A DNA stretch of 64,000 nt from Thalassobacillus devorans (GCF_900176565.1 NZ_FXEH01000006.1:558001-622000), one strand, 5' to 3'. Shown: positions 34,690 through 44,064, numbered from the stretch's first letter. A program made the numbers and translations. Notes: generated by a model not told the origin, from the letters alone.

Positions 34690-36060
34690 TTAAGATGATA
34701 GGTTTTCGGCTTTCTTTTCCAGCACTGCTGGTGTATTTTTCCACAGATAACCGATGACTGCTCCGATAAGCGCTGGCAGCATCCAGCCAAGTCCGATCCC
34801 GTAGAGGGGCAGATAGGCTGCATAGGAATGACTGATTGATTCCAGCAGAGAATGGGAAGCGCCAGGGACTGTTTCTGCCAGTGCATTATAACCATCGATG
34901 GTACTCACGAAAAACGTCAGGATCATCGCGCCGGCGTAGACACTGCGCTTGTGCTGGAACAAATTCGAGCTTAGTCCTAAGAAAATGAGGACGATCGCCA
35001 GTGGATATAAGAACATGAGCACTGGTACGGCAAAGAGAATGATATTGGTCAGGCCGAAGTTTGCGACCATGAACGAAACCAGCGATAGAATCAGGACGAA
35101 TGTTTTGTAGCTGAGTTTCGGATAAATCGAATGGAAAAATTCGCTGCAGGCAATGATCAGTCCGATGCTTGTTTTTAAACAGGCAAGCACGATAATGATT
35201 GCCAGCAGGATGGCACCGAAAGTTCCGAAATAATGCTGGGATACAGCGGCGAAAGTGAGGCCGCCATTTTCTAAGGTTCCGACGATGGAGACGCTGGAGG
35301 CACCCATGTAGGTGATCAGCCCATAAATGATCATCATCAGTCCCATGGCGAACAGGCCGGATTTCCATGTCGCCTGGGCAATCGCCTTTTTATCGGTGAT
35401 GCCGAGGTTTCTGATCGCATGGATGACCACGATTCCTAATGCCAGTCCTCCGAGTGCGTCCATCGTGTTGTACCCTCCTTTGAAGCCGGTCATAAAGGGC
35501 AATGTGCTATAGTCGCCGGTCGGTTCACCGAAATTGCCCATCGGTTTTACGATCGCGGTAATAATCAACATGGATAAGAACAATAAGAAAGCCGGGGTCA
35601 AATATTTACCGACGATGTCCATGACCTTGGCCGCATTCAGGGAAAAATAATAGACAATAGCAAAAAACAGGAAGCTGAATATGGCTAGCCACAAACTGCT
35701 TTGCCCTGGTTCGATAAATGGTTCAAATCCTACCACGAACGGGACAGTTGCTGTTCTCGGAATGGCGAAAAACGGGCCGATTGTTAAGTAAAGGATGAGA
35801 GCGAATATGACTCCAAATACAGGATGTACCCGGCCCGCTAAATCCTGGAGCCCGTTGCTTCCGGATAGAGCGATTGCGAGAATTCCCATTAACGGGAGTC
35901 CGATAGCTGTTACAAGGAATCCGATCAGTGCCGGCCAAAAGGAAGTTCCGGCGAGCTGGCCAAGCTGGATCGGGAAAATTAAATTACCTGCTCCGAAAAA
36001 CAGGCCAAAGAGCATGGTGCCGATAACGGCGTAAGTAGAGAATGGTGTTTTCTGTTGCAT
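34690..36060 (-). CDS. brnQ: Branched-chain amino acid carrier BrnQ (LIVCS), copy 2
   Basis: 456 residues, twelve membrane segments, with LFGLFFGAGNLIFPIQLGQ and GPFFAIPRTATVPFVVG in the same places as copy 1 at 16801. It imports Leu, Ile and Val. ATG at 36060 follows AGGAAAGGAA. It is divergent from a TetR gene 178 bp away, which is the likely regulator. Its terminator has been split by the insertion sequence, so the message now reads into the IS end (whose own right arm still carries a T run). Confidence 0.93.
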   Translation of the reverse strand: MQQKTPFSTYAVIGTMLFGLFFGAGNLIFPIQLGQLAGTSFWPALIGFLVTAIGLPLMGILAIALSGSNGLQDLAGRVHPVFGVIFALILYLTIGPFFAIPRTATVPFVVGFEPFIEPGQSSLWLAIFSFLFFAIVYYFSLNAAKVMDIVGKYLTPAFLLFLSMLIITAIVKPMGNFGEPTGDYSTLPFMTGFKGGYNTMDALGGLALGIVVIHAIRNLGITDKKAIAQATWKSGLFAMGLMMIIYGLITYMGASSVSIVGTLENGGLTFAAVSQHYFGTFGAILLAIIIVLACLKTSIGLIIACSEFFHSIYPKLSYKTFVLILSLVSFMVANFGLTNIILFAVPVLMFLYPLAIVLIFLGLSSNLFQHKRSVYAGAMILTFFVSTIDGYNALAETVPGASHSLLESISHSYAAYLPLYGIGLGWMLPALIGAVIGYLWKNTPAVLEKKAENLSS

Positions 36061-36238
36061 CTGAATGTTCCTTTCCTGGTGTATAGTGCTAGTTGAACGA
36101 ATAAAGATAATCCTATCAATAATGTGGGAAAGGGACAACCGTTTACGGGGATTTGGTAAAAAATATCGACTGAGTTCAGATTCCTATTAAATTGTGATAA
36201 CATTAGTGAAAAATGTACTTGTAAATGAGGGAATGATC

Positions 36239-36775
36239 ATGCCAAGAGAATCGAAGCGCCAGAAATTATTAGAAGCGGCTGCACTTATTGTGACGGAGCA
36301 GGGCAGTGACGCGCTGACACTGGACGCCGTTGCGAAACGGGCAGAAGTCAGTAAAGGCGGGCTTTTGTATCATTTTTCAACCAAGGAAGCGCTCGTTAAT
36401 GGGCTTGTGCAATATATGAATGATATCTACCGGGAAAACGTCGAAGAATTAGTAGAGAAAGATGATGGAGAAACCGGAAAATGGGCCAGATCTTTTATCA
36501 ATGTCATGCATGATAAAAGTAAGGAAAATCGGACGATCAGTGCCGGAATGCTCGCTGCTCAAGGGATTAATCCGAAACTGCTCAAACCTCTTCAGGATAC
36601 GTATGCCGACTGGCAGAATCATATTGAACATGATGGAATCGACCAGGTGGACGCGACGATTATGCGCCTGGCTGTCGATGGCTTGTGGCTGTCAGAAATT
36701 TTTGGTCTTGGACCGCTGCCACCAAAATTAAGGGAACGCGTGCTTGAACGTCTGCTCGAACAGACCTATGAATAG
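36239..36775 (+). CDS. TetR-family regulator
   Basis: 178 residues. N-terminal HTH: RQKLLEAAALIVTEQGSDALTLDAVAKRAEVSKGGLLYHFSTKEAL region, the standard TetR domain. The C-terminal ligand domain (ISAGMLAAQGINPKLLKPLQDTY) resembles the TetR_C_37 type often found next to metabolic and export genes. GAGGGAATG precedes ATG. It is divergent from brnQ copy 2 and convergent with the BCCT gene, so brnQ is the best target guess. Confidence 0.88.
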   Translation: MPRESKRQKLLEAAALIVTEQGSDALTLDAVAKRAEVSKGGLLYHFSTKEALVNGLVQYMNDIYRENVEELVEKDDGETGKWARSFINVMHDKSKENRTISAGMLAAQGINPKLLKPLQDTYADWQNHIEHDGIDQVDATIMRLAVDGLWLSEIFGLGPLPPKLRERVLERLLEQTYE

Positions 36776-36796
36776 ACAGGAACATGATTACATTAA

Positions 36797-36834
36797 AAAA
36801 AGTCACCGGTTCTTCGTGAGCCGGTGACTTTTCG
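36797..36834. terminator. Bidirectional terminator between tetR and BCCT gene
   Basis: AAAAGTCACCGG and CCGGTGACTTTT arms around a short loop. Confidence 0.88.
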
Positions 36835-36838
36835 TTAG

Positions 36839-38383
36839 TCAGGATGCTTCTCTTTCTGCTGCCGCTGCTTTCTCTCTGTCTTCGTTAACCATTTTGATAA
36901 ACGACCATCCTAACATCGGAAGGATGAACAACAGTGGGAAACCACCGATGATACTGATCGTCTGCAGTGTCGTCAGTCCGCCCATGTTCATGAAAATCAT
37001 CGGCAGGATGGAAAGGGCTAATGCCCAGAACAGGCGGTTCCAGCGAATTGGTTCCCCTTCGACATGCTTCTGAACGACGGAAGCGATGACGTAAGAGCCC
37101 GAATCGTACGTCGTTGATAAGAAAATCGTCGCAAGCAGGACGAACACGATAATCGCGAGTGTTGCCAGTGGCAGTTCGGTCAGTGTACCGATAATCGCCG
37201 CAGGGGCGCCTTGCTGATTCAAGGTTTCAATGACTGGATATTGTCCGGTCAGTTCCAAATACATGGAGTAGTTTCCTAAAATACCGAAGAACAGCACAGT
37301 ACCAAGACTGCCGAACAACACGGTTCCGAATACGACCTGGCGGATGGTTCTCCCTTTGGAAATACGGGCAATGAACAGTCCGACAAATGGTGCGTAGACA
37401 ATCCACCATGCCCAGTAAAAGACGGTCCATCCTTCCGGGAACCCGGTCCGTTCGAACATGGCGAGATCGTTGAATGGCTCAGACCATGTACTCATCAGGA
37501 AGAAATTGTCCATCATTCTTCCGAGAGCTGTTCCCGTGGATTCGGTGATGAATGTCGTCGGTCCGACTGCAAATACGAATATTAGTAAAATGAAAGCGAG
37601 CCAAAGATTGATGTCACTCAATCTGCGGATTCCTTTTTGCAAACCAGAATAGGCACTCAGTCCGAAAATCATGGTACAAAACATCAAAATCACGGACTTG
37701 GTTGTCATCGTATCGGGAATTCCAACCAGATGGTTTAATCCCGCTGAAATGATTGGGGCGGATAAGGCGAGGCCGGTTCCACCACCACCGAGCAGGCCGA
37801 ACATGAACAGGATGTCTACGAGTCGTCCGATCGGTCCGTCGGTATATTTTCCAAGGACCGGACGGCAGGCTTCACTGATTTTGAAAACTTTCGTCTTTTT
37901 AACAAAGAACATATAGCCGATTGGCAGGGCCGGGATCGCGAACATGGCCCAGGCGATCGGTCCCCAATGGAAAAATCCATAAGTGGATGCCCATTGAATC
38001 GCTTCTTGTGAGCCAGGTTCCAGCCCGAAAGGAGGGCCTTCGTAATAGTAAGCCCACTCGATGACACCCCAGTACAAGATGCCGGTGCCGATCCCACTTG
38101 TAAATAACATCGCAGCCCAGGAACTTGTTTTAAATTCGGGCTTCGTGTCTTTGTCTCCGAGCTTGATATCTCCGTACCTGCTTGTTCCGATGAATAGTAA
38201 GAACAGGAGCAGGGCAAGTCCCACACCTAAAAATAGGAAACCCAATCGTTGGGTCATTACTTCATTAACGGCTAATACCACTTCTTTACCTTGTGTTGGA
38301 AAGACGATGAGAGGCAGGGATACGAGCAGTAATAAAGCGAGTGCCCCTCCGAACGTTTTCCAATCCATGAGTTCTTTTCTCAA
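36839..38383 (-). CDS. BCCT-family transporter, probably for carnitine or betaine
   Basis: 514 residues with twelve membrane segments. The BCCT signature is present: GIGTGILYWGVIEWAYYY near residue 90, and the substrate Trp-rich helix FYWAWWIVYAPFVGLFIARISKGRTIRQ near 325. Members take up choline, betaine or carnitine using Na+ or H+, or exchange carnitine for butyrobetaine. The gene is divergent from a carnitine catabolic operon, and both promoters share a CCAGAYGG element, so carnitine is the likely substrate. TTG at 38383 has GAGGAGG seven bases upstream; an ATG five codons later is an alternative. Confidence 0.87.
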   Translation of the reverse strand: MRKELMDWKTFGGALALLLLVSLPLIVFPTQGKEVVLAVNEVMTQRLGFLFLGVGLALLLFLLFIGTSRYGDIKLGDKDTKPEFKTSSWAAMLFTSGIGTGILYWGVIEWAYYYEGPPFGLEPGSQEAIQWASTYGFFHWGPIAWAMFAIPALPIGYMFFVKKTKVFKISEACRPVLGKYTDGPIGRLVDILFMFGLLGGGGTGLALSAPIISAGLNHLVGIPDTMTTKSVILMFCTMIFGLSAYSGLQKGIRRLSDINLWLAFILLIFVFAVGPTTFITESTGTALGRMMDNFFLMSTWSEPFNDLAMFERTGFPEGWTVFYWAWWIVYAPFVGLFIARISKGRTIRQVVFGTVLFGSLGTVLFFGILGNYSMYLELTGQYPVIETLNQQGAPAAIIGTLTELPLATLAIIVFVLLATIFLSTTYDSGSYVIASVVQKHVEGEPIRWNRLFWALALSILPMIFMNMGGLTTLQTISIIGGFPLLFILPMLGWSFIKMVNEDREKAAAAEREAS

Positions 38384-38440
38384 AAGAAATCCTCCTCTAT
38401 GTGTTGAAGTTATTTCGTTTTCTCGACGTATTAAACTGTA

Positions 38441-38453
38441 CAATCCAGACGGT
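38441..38453. promoter_or_regulatory. Shared CAATCCAGACGGT element, BCCT side
   Basis: CAATCCAGACGGT, 58 bases before the BCCT start, matches CAGTCCAGATGGT at 38617. Wider sequence AAACTG...CGGTTT is weakly symmetric. Candidate operator of a carnitine regulator. Confidence 0.4.
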
Positions 38454-38616
38454 TTTCTTTCAAAAGTGATATAGGACAGGAAATAGAAGCATAGAGCATC
38501 TTAGTGGAAATGCGAAGCGTTCAGTTCATTTATTTACTGATTTTGGCGATAAATACTTTAAAGTAAGTATGGATATGATATTTACGATTAATTTTGAAAA
38601 AGGGTTTGAAACTTAA

Positions 38617-38629
38617 CAGTCCAGATGGT
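38617..38629. promoter_or_regulatory. Shared CAGTCCAGATGGT element, operon side
   Basis: Eleven of thirteen bases agree with the copy at 38441. It lies 56 bases before the start of the dehydrocarnitine cleavage gene, the same distance as the other copy from the BCCT gene. Confidence 0.4.
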
Positions 38630-38684
38630 ATAGTTTTGACGGAATCAAAAACAACAACGTTCACCTTTTGAAGGAGGAATTGTC

Positions 38685-39575
38685 ATGAAGAAAAAAGTAA
38701 TCCTTACTTCTGCTGTAACAGGAGCAGGAGATACGATAAAGAAAAACCCGCATGTACCGGTAACACCAAAGGAAATTGCCGAATCAGCGATTGAATCTGC
38801 GAAAGCGGGGGCGACGGTCGCCCATGTGCATGCCCGCGATCCGGAAACAGGCGGGATCAGTCACAATGTCGAGCATTATCGCGAGATAGTCGACCGAATC
38901 CGTGAATCTGAAACCGATGTAATCATCAATATCACCTCTGGGGGGGGTGGTGATTTCATTCCGAGCCTGGATACACCGGCAGCAGGTGGAAACGGCACGG
39001 ACATCCAGACGCCTGCCGAGCGTCATGAACCGGTTGGCGAACTGCTTCCGGAAATGTGTACGCTGGACTGCGGCAGCACGAACTTCGGTGACATGCTTTA
39101 TATGAGCCCAACCGATTGGCTGCGTGAACAGGCGAAACTTATCCAGGACAGCGGAGTGAAGCCGGAGCTGGAATGCTTTGATACTGGCCATGTCCGTTTT
39201 GCTAATCAATTAGTGGAAGAAGGGTTAATTGACGGGAATCCGATGTATCAGTTCTGTCTTGGTATTCCGTGGGGAGCAGCGGCTGATGTGGAAACCATGT
39301 CATATATGAAAAACCGCATTCCAGATAATGCGCATTGGTCCGCGTTCGGAATCGGACGGATGCAGATGCCGATGGCTTCGCAGTCCGCACTTCTTGGCGG
39401 AAACGTACGTGTCGGGCTCGAAGATAATATCTATCTGTCTAAAGGCGTGGTGGCGAAAAACGAACAGCTTGTTGATAAAGCAGTCACGATGTTGAACGGT
39501 CTGGATTTAGAGCCGATGACACCACAGGAAGCTAGAGAATTGCTGAATCTACGGGACACGAACGGAGGTAAATAA
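38685..39575 (+). CDS. BKACE-family dehydrocarnitine cleavage enzyme
   Basis: 296 residues of the BKACE family (beta-keto acid cleavage). Zn ligands are seen as HVHARDP (His48 and His50 region) and the later HWSAFGIGR; the Glu-containing strand is ELECFDTGHV. With acetyl-CoA these enzymes cleave a beta-keto acid; with 3-dehydrocarnitine the products are betainyl-CoA and acetoacetate. The assignment rests on the next gene, an L-carnitine dehydrogenase, and a following thioesterase. AAGGAGG sets the start. First gene of a three-gene operon. Confidence 0.88.
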   Translation: MKKKVILTSAVTGAGDTIKKNPHVPVTPKEIAESAIESAKAGATVAHVHARDPETGGISHNVEHYREIVDRIRESETDVIINITSGGGGDFIPSLDTPAAGGNGTDIQTPAERHEPVGELLPEMCTLDCGSTNFGDMLYMSPTDWLREQAKLIQDSGVKPELECFDTGHVRFANQLVEEGLIDGNPMYQFCLGIPWGAAADVETMSYMKNRIPDNAHWSAFGIGRMQMPMASQSALLGGNVRVGLEDNIYLSKGVVAKNEQLVDKAVTMLNGLDLEPMTPQEARELLNLRDTNGGK

Positions 39576-39577
39576 AC

Positions 39578-40531
39578 ATGAGTGTACAAAAAGCAGCAGT
39601 AGTCGGAACAGGGGTTATTGGTACGGGCTGGATCGTCCGGATGCTCGCCAACGGGTATGATGTCGTGGCGACCGACCCGGCAGAAGGTGCAGAAGAACGG
39701 ATGCGAAAGGCCGTTGAACAGGCATGGCCGTATGCCGAACAGCTTGGTCTTGCTGAAGGTGCATCGAAGGACCGACTCACTTTTGAAAAGGATCTGGCGG
39801 AAGCGGTGAAAGATGCCGATATGATTCAGGAAAACGTCCCAGAAGTCGAAGAACTGAAGCGGACCGTCCTGCAGAACATCGATCGACATTCGAAGCCGGA
39901 TGCGATAATCGGTTCCAGTACGTCCGGTATCATGCCGTCTGAACTGCAGGCCAACCTGCAGCATCCGGAGCGCTTCGTGGTGGCGCACCCGTTCCACCCG
40001 GTTTATATTTTGCCATTAGTGGAAGTGGTACCAGGAAAACAGACGACAACAGAGAATACAGAGAAGGCGAAGGCTTTTTACGAAGCGATACAGATGCGCG
40101 TGCTAGTGGTTCGTCATGAGATTGAAGGTCATATCGCCGATCGTTTGATCGAAGCGATCTGGCGCGAGTCCCTTCATATCGTTAATGAAGGAATCGCAAC
40201 AACCGAAGAAGTGGACAAAGCGTTTACCCACGGAGCCGGCATGCGCTATGCCCAGTATGGTCCGTTCCTGACTTTCCATTTGGCCGGCGGAGAAGGCGGT
40301 ATGCGCCATATGCTGAAGCAGTTCGGTCCGGCATTGAAAAAACCGTGGACGAAACTGGAGGCACCGGAGCTTACCGATGAGCTGTATGATAAAGTGGTAT
40401 CCGGTTGCGAAGAGCAGTCCAACGGCATGTCCATGCGTGAACTGGATGCGCATCGGAATGAGTTTTTAGTTAAGTTATACGATCTCGTCCAGGAATACTG
40501 GCCAAAAGAAACAGAGAAAACACGCGTATAA
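39578..40531 (+). CDS. lcdH: L-carnitine dehydrogenase
   Basis: 317 residues of the 3-hydroxyacyl-CoA dehydrogenase superfamily. The NAD motif is AVVGTGVIGTGWIVRML, the catalytic His is in VVAHPFHPVYILPLVEVV and the Asn/Glu region in IQENVPEVEELKR. The short length and GMRYAQYGPFLTFHLAGGEGG stretch are typical of L-carnitine dehydrogenases rather than of beta-oxidation enzymes. It oxidises L-carnitine to 3-dehydrocarnitine with NAD. It starts 2 bp after the upstream stop, with GGAGG, so the operon is tight. Confidence 0.9.
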   Translation: MSVQKAAVVGTGVIGTGWIVRMLANGYDVVATDPAEGAEERMRKAVEQAWPYAEQLGLAEGASKDRLTFEKDLAEAVKDADMIQENVPEVEELKRTVLQNIDRHSKPDAIIGSSTSGIMPSELQANLQHPERFVVAHPFHPVYILPLVEVVPGKQTTTENTEKAKAFYEAIQMRVLVVRHEIEGHIADRLIEAIWRESLHIVNEGIATTEEVDKAFTHGAGMRYAQYGPFLTFHLAGGEGGMRHMLKQFGPALKKPWTKLEAPELTDELYDKVVSGCEEQSNGMSMRELDAHRNEFLVKLYDLVQEYWPKETEKTRV

Positions 40532-40544
40532 GGAGGATGGCGTC

Positions 40545-41009
40545 ATGGATTTTAAATTTCAACAAACCGTCCCGGCGGCGTGGGTGGATTATAACGGTCA
40601 TATGAATGATGCGGAATACAACCGCGCGTTCAGCCAGGCGACCGATGCGTTCATTGATCATATCGGGTTAGATGCCATAGCGCGAAATAAGTATGATTAT
40701 ACGATTTTTACTCTCGAAACCCATGTCTGCTACTTGCAGGAGATGAAAGAGGGACAAGCATTCGAAATTACTTCCCAGGTGCTTGATTATGACCAGAAGC
40801 GGATCCATCTGTTCTTATCGATGTATAATGCCGATGGCGATCTCGTCGCTACCTTGGAAGAAATGCTGATGGGGATTGATGTGAATGAAGGACGAGGGGC
40901 ACGTTTCCCGGGAAATATTGAAGCTGTGATTGCTCAATTGTTCGAGAAAGACAGCGGTCTCGACAAGCCGAAACAGGCAGGCCGAACGATTGGAATCAAA
41001 AGAAAATAA
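40545..41009 (+). CDS. Hotdog-fold thioesterase, probable betainyl-CoA thioesterase
   Basis: 154 residues of the 4HBT/hotdog type: VPAAWVDYNGHMNDAEYNRAF contains the catalytic Asp and the helix start, followed by FTLETHVCYLQEMKEGQAFEI. In the carnitine route it would hydrolyse betainyl-CoA to glycine betaine and CoA, as CdhB does in Pseudomonas. AAGGAGG precedes the ATG 13 bp after lcdH. Last gene of the operon. Confidence 0.85.
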   Translation: MDFKFQQTVPAAWVDYNGHMNDAEYNRAFSQATDAFIDHIGLDAIARNKYDYTIFTLETHVCYLQEMKEGQAFEITSQVLDYDQKRIHLFLSMYNADGDLVATLEEMLMGIDVNEGRGARFPGNIEAVIAQLFEKDSGLDKPKQAGRTIGIKRK

Positions 41010-41016
41010 CATTAAA

Positions 41017-41050
41017 GCAGGCTCTCTATTCATAGGGAGTCTGTTTTTTT
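41017..41050 (+). terminator. Terminator of the carnitine operon
   Basis: CAGGCTCTCTAT, TC loop, ATAGGGAGTCTG and a run of seven T. Confidence 0.85.
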
Positions 41051-41126
41051 GGGGAGCATCACCCATAATTGGAAATAACATGTTAAACTTTTGAGATAGG
41101 TAACAGTGGAAAAAGGAGGGGCAGCC

Positions 41127-41729
41127 TTGAAAAAAATCTATTATTTTTTGGGAGCGATCGCCGTAATGTTGCTTGCTGCCGGGTGTGCGAAGGCGGAAAG
41201 TGGCGCCGTGACGATACAAAAGAACCCGGATTCTGATTATGAAAAAACATTCGACGAACTAACATTAGGCGAGTTAAATGAATACACGTATCATCGACCT
41301 AAGGATGAAAGTTTGACAGGCGAAATTTTCGTTGAACTTTATGAAAATGGGGTAAAACAGGAAAACACCACTTCCTTATCTCTTGACTGGGAGGAAGGGG
41401 GAGAGCAAAAAGGCGCCCTGGGAATGGGACTCATTGAGCACATCCAGGAAGAGCCTTCTCTGTTGTTGTATAGCCCGGATGGTACCCTGAAGTCCAGTAA
41501 TTTACAAGAAACGAATTGGAAGGATTTAAGTATAAGAGGCTGGCAGGACGCTGTCAGGGAAAAAGAATGGAGCCTGGAGACAGGAAAAGAGTATATTTTA
41601 GGTGCTTATACTGGCTCGACGGGGAACGAAATGAGTATGTATGATTTAACTGATGAAGAAGAGTTAGAGGAAATGCTGAACAGTCACGAATTTGTTTTGT
41701 TGTTTAAAATAAGTCTTACAGAAAAATAG
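41127..41729 (+). CDS. Lipoprotein of unknown function
   Basis: 200 residues. Signal sequence KKIYYFLGAIAVMLLAAGC ends in an AAGC lipobox, so it is anchored outside the membrane. The mature part is acidic and strand-rich (GEIFVELYENGVKQENTTSLSLDWEEGG). No family recognised. TTG at 41127 has AAGGAGGGG upstream. Followed 68 bp later by a small membrane gene. Confidence 0.75.
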   Translation: MKKIYYFLGAIAVMLLAAGCAKAESGAVTIQKNPDSDYEKTFDELTLGELNEYTYHRPKDESLTGEIFVELYENGVKQENTTSLSLDWEEGGEQKGALGMGLIEHIQEEPSLLLYSPDGTLKSSNLQETNWKDLSIRGWQDAVREKEWSLETGKEYILGAYTGSTGNEMSMYDLTDEEELEEMLNSHEFVLLFKISLTEK

Positions 41730-41797
41730 ACAAAGCTACCTTACATACTAAAAAGTGCCCTGTTAAGGATAGATTGCACCCAGGAGGAGATCGATGC

Positions 41798-42079
41798 ATG
41801 CGAACGGTTTTATTAATAGTTTCTTCTCTTCTATCTATCATGAGTATCCTTCCATGGATACTCATTCAAATTAATATGGAATACTTCAAGCTGGTTACTT
41901 TCGGCCAGAAGGGGCCCGCAGGTCTTGTCCTTCCACTGGTTTATGCTTTCCTGAGCCTCATTCTGGCAGTCTTTTTGAAAAAGGGTAAAGCCAGGGTGAT
42001 TCTGCTAATCTGCAGCTCGCTGTTTCTAATCTGGAACATCATCATCACTTTGCTTGCGGTTGTTTTGGCACAACAATAA
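41798..42079 (+). CDS. Small membrane protein, 93 aa
   Basis: 93 residues, three membrane helices (VLLIVSSLLSIMSILPWILI, LVLPLVYAFLSLILAVFL and VILLICSSLFLIWNIIITLL), with a short basic turn (KKGKAR) inside. AGGAGGAG eight bases before the ATG at 41798. Function unknown; the layout is common in small Bacillus membrane proteins. Confidence 0.7.
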   Translation: MRTVLLIVSSLLSIMSILPWILIQINMEYFKLVTFGQKGPAGLVLPLVYAFLSLILAVFLKKGKARVILLICSSLFLIWNIIITLLAVVLAQQ

Positions 42080-42242
42080 CGATAGTCATTTATTAAGCAG
42101 AGTTTCCGAGTAAGGAAGTTCTTTCTTTTTTGTCAAGGAACAAGATGTCGAAGTTAAATGAGAACTTCCGATTGAAAGCCGGGTTTTTGAAACTTAATCC
42201 TGTCCTGGCCCGTAGAAATAGATAGAAAGCGGGGGGACGAAC

Positions 42243-43889
42243 GTGAAAAAGTTAATGATGATGATGGTTCTGTTCGTTATGGTTTTTCCGGTAAGTGTAT
42301 TTGCACTTGATTATGAAATCGACCGGACAGCAATTACTGCTGAGCTGCTTACGGACGGAAATGTAAAAGTGAAGGAATCACATACGTACAGTTTTGAAGG
42401 TGAATTCAATGGAATCACCAGGACGCTGATTCCGAAAGAAGACACAGCGATCACGGATGTGCATGCATCTGAAAATGGTAAGGAGTTAAAAGTGGAGCAG
42501 GAAGATGAACTTTATAAGATTCATCGAAGCGGCGAAGGTGAAGCGGTCACCATAGATATTTTTTATACGATAGAAAATGGGGTCGAAGTATTCCAGGACG
42601 TTGCGGAGTTTTATTGGCCATTTTTCGATAAAAGTAATGAGTCTGACTACGAGAATATGACGATCACCATTGTTCCGCCGGAGCCGACAGAGGTGAAAGC
42701 GGCTTATGGGTTCGATGAGGCTTATGATACAGCACAAGTGTCCGGGGAAGGAGAAGTGACCTTCCAGCTCGGAAACGTATCGAGCGGTAAAAACGGCGAT
42801 ATCCGGGTTGCTTATGTTGCGAGCCTGTTTCCTAATGCGCAGGTAACAAGTGACAAGGCGATGCTCGATACGATCCAGGCAGACAAAGAAGCTTTGGATG
42901 AACAGATCGCGGCAAAATTGGAGCAGCGGGAGCGCTGGAATCGCTTGGGTCCGTTTATTATCGGCGGATTACTGCTAATTGCTTTCGTCATTAGTGTTCA
43001 GGCATGGAAAAAGAGACAGGAAACGTTACAGGAAGCGAAGCGGCAAATCAGTGGAACTGGCCGTTTTCCGAAGACTTCTATGAGTCTTCCGGCTATGCTT
43101 GCGTTTTCAAGCCATGGTCAGGTGACCACGAAAGCATTGACGCCGGCGTTACTTGAATTGGTTAGAAAAGGTCATATCGAGAAACTGTCGGAAAAGGAGT
43201 TCCGCGTGGTGAACCGTGATACCGAGTTTGATCATGAGCGCCGCTTGATCCATTGGTTATTTGATGAAGTTGGCAAGGACGGCAAGTTCCATGTGGACGA
43301 TTTGGAGGCCTATACCAAAAATAAAGATAACCATGAGCGGTACCGGAAGGAATTTAATGCGTGGCGGGAAGCGGTAAGGCGTGAATTCCGCCAGCATAAA
43401 TTGTATGAAACAAATACGAAACCACGATGGATGGCTGGGATTGCTGCTTTTGTTACATTGCCATTCATGATCGTTTTTCCAGTGTTTGGTGTATTTAGCT
43501 GGATGATTGCAGCGTTCGTGTTATTTGCATTCTTCGTCGCGTTTACTATTGCGTACCAGCCTTTAACGGTGGAAGGACAGCGAATCAAGCAGGAACTGCA
43601 GCCATTGAAGCTGGGTGAGCAATGGAAGCAGTGGGAGGAAGAAGATCAAGTGCCTGCCTTACTCTATCAGGTAGGGATGGGTAAAAGAAATCTATCTTCA
43701 CAGCCGTCGGGTGCCTTCGCGGGGTCAGGAAACGATTGGGTTATCTTTATGCTGCTGGCCGCCACGATGCAGAGCAGTTTCCAAGAGGCCGATAAGCACG
43801 CGTCCGTATCAGCGGCTACTGGCGGAATGGGTTCTGCCGGTGGTGGTGCTGGTGTTGGAGGCGGCGGGGGAGGCTCCGGCGCGTTTTGA
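42243..43889 (+). CDS. DUF2207 membrane protein with Gly-rich C-terminus
   Basis: 548 residues. A signal peptide (KKLMMMMVLFVMVFPVSVFA) precedes an extracellular DUF2207 domain (DYEIDRTAITAELLTDGNVKVKESHTY start). A membrane helix follows near 237 (LGPFIIGGLLLIAFVIS), a cytosolic part, and two helices near 400. The tail GGGAGVGGGGGGSGAF is low-complexity glycine, a usual ending for the family. Such proteins are widespread, but their role is unknown. GTG start with GGGGGGA six bases upstream. The 21-bp repeats begin 50 bp after the stop. Confidence 0.88.
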   Translation: MKKLMMMMVLFVMVFPVSVFALDYEIDRTAITAELLTDGNVKVKESHTYSFEGEFNGITRTLIPKEDTAITDVHASENGKELKVEQEDELYKIHRSGEGEAVTIDIFYTIENGVEVFQDVAEFYWPFFDKSNESDYENMTITIVPPEPTEVKAAYGFDEAYDTAQVSGEGEVTFQLGNVSSGKNGDIRVAYVASLFPNAQVTSDKAMLDTIQADKEALDEQIAAKLEQRERWNRLGPFIIGGLLLIAFVISVQAWKKRQETLQEAKRQISGTGRFPKTSMSLPAMLAFSSHGQVTTKALTPALLELVRKGHIEKLSEKEFRVVNRDTEFDHERRLIHWLFDEVGKDGKFHVDDLEAYTKNKDNHERYRKEFNAWREAVRREFRQHKLYETNTKPRWMAGIAAFVTLPFMIVFPVFGVFSWMIAAFVLFAFFVAFTIAYQPLTVEGQRIKQELQPLKLGEQWKQWEEEDQVPALLYQVGMGKRNLSSQPSGAFAGSGNDWVIFMLLAATMQSSFQEADKHASVSAATGGMGSAGGGAGVGGGGGGSGAF

Positions 43890-43938
43890 CAAAAGTCCGG
43901 CTTTTTACTGCCGGGCTCTTTGTATGTGCTAATTTTCG

Positions 43939-44064
43939 TTAGGGAGGTATATGTTCGCGTTAGGGCGGTATATGTTGGAGTTAGGTCGCTATGTTGCTTC
44001 GTTAGGGCGGTATAGGCTGGAGTTAGGTCGTTATGTTGCCCCATTAAGGAGGTATTTCGCTGGG
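43939..44064 (+). repeat. 21-bp tandem repeat array, six units
   Basis: Six consecutive 21-base units each starting TTAGG or TTAAGG, for example TTAGGGCGGTATATGTTGGAG. In the frame set by TTA each reads Leu-Gly-Arg-Tyr-x-x-x, but no start codon with a ribosome site belongs to it. Located between the DUF2207 and arylamine acetyltransferase genes. Confidence 0.85.

Noticed and set aside
43667-44044. Minus-strand frame with LTPAYTALT-type repeats
   Set aside because: It is the complement of the 21-bp repeats and of the glycine-rich end of the DUF2207 gene; no start signal.
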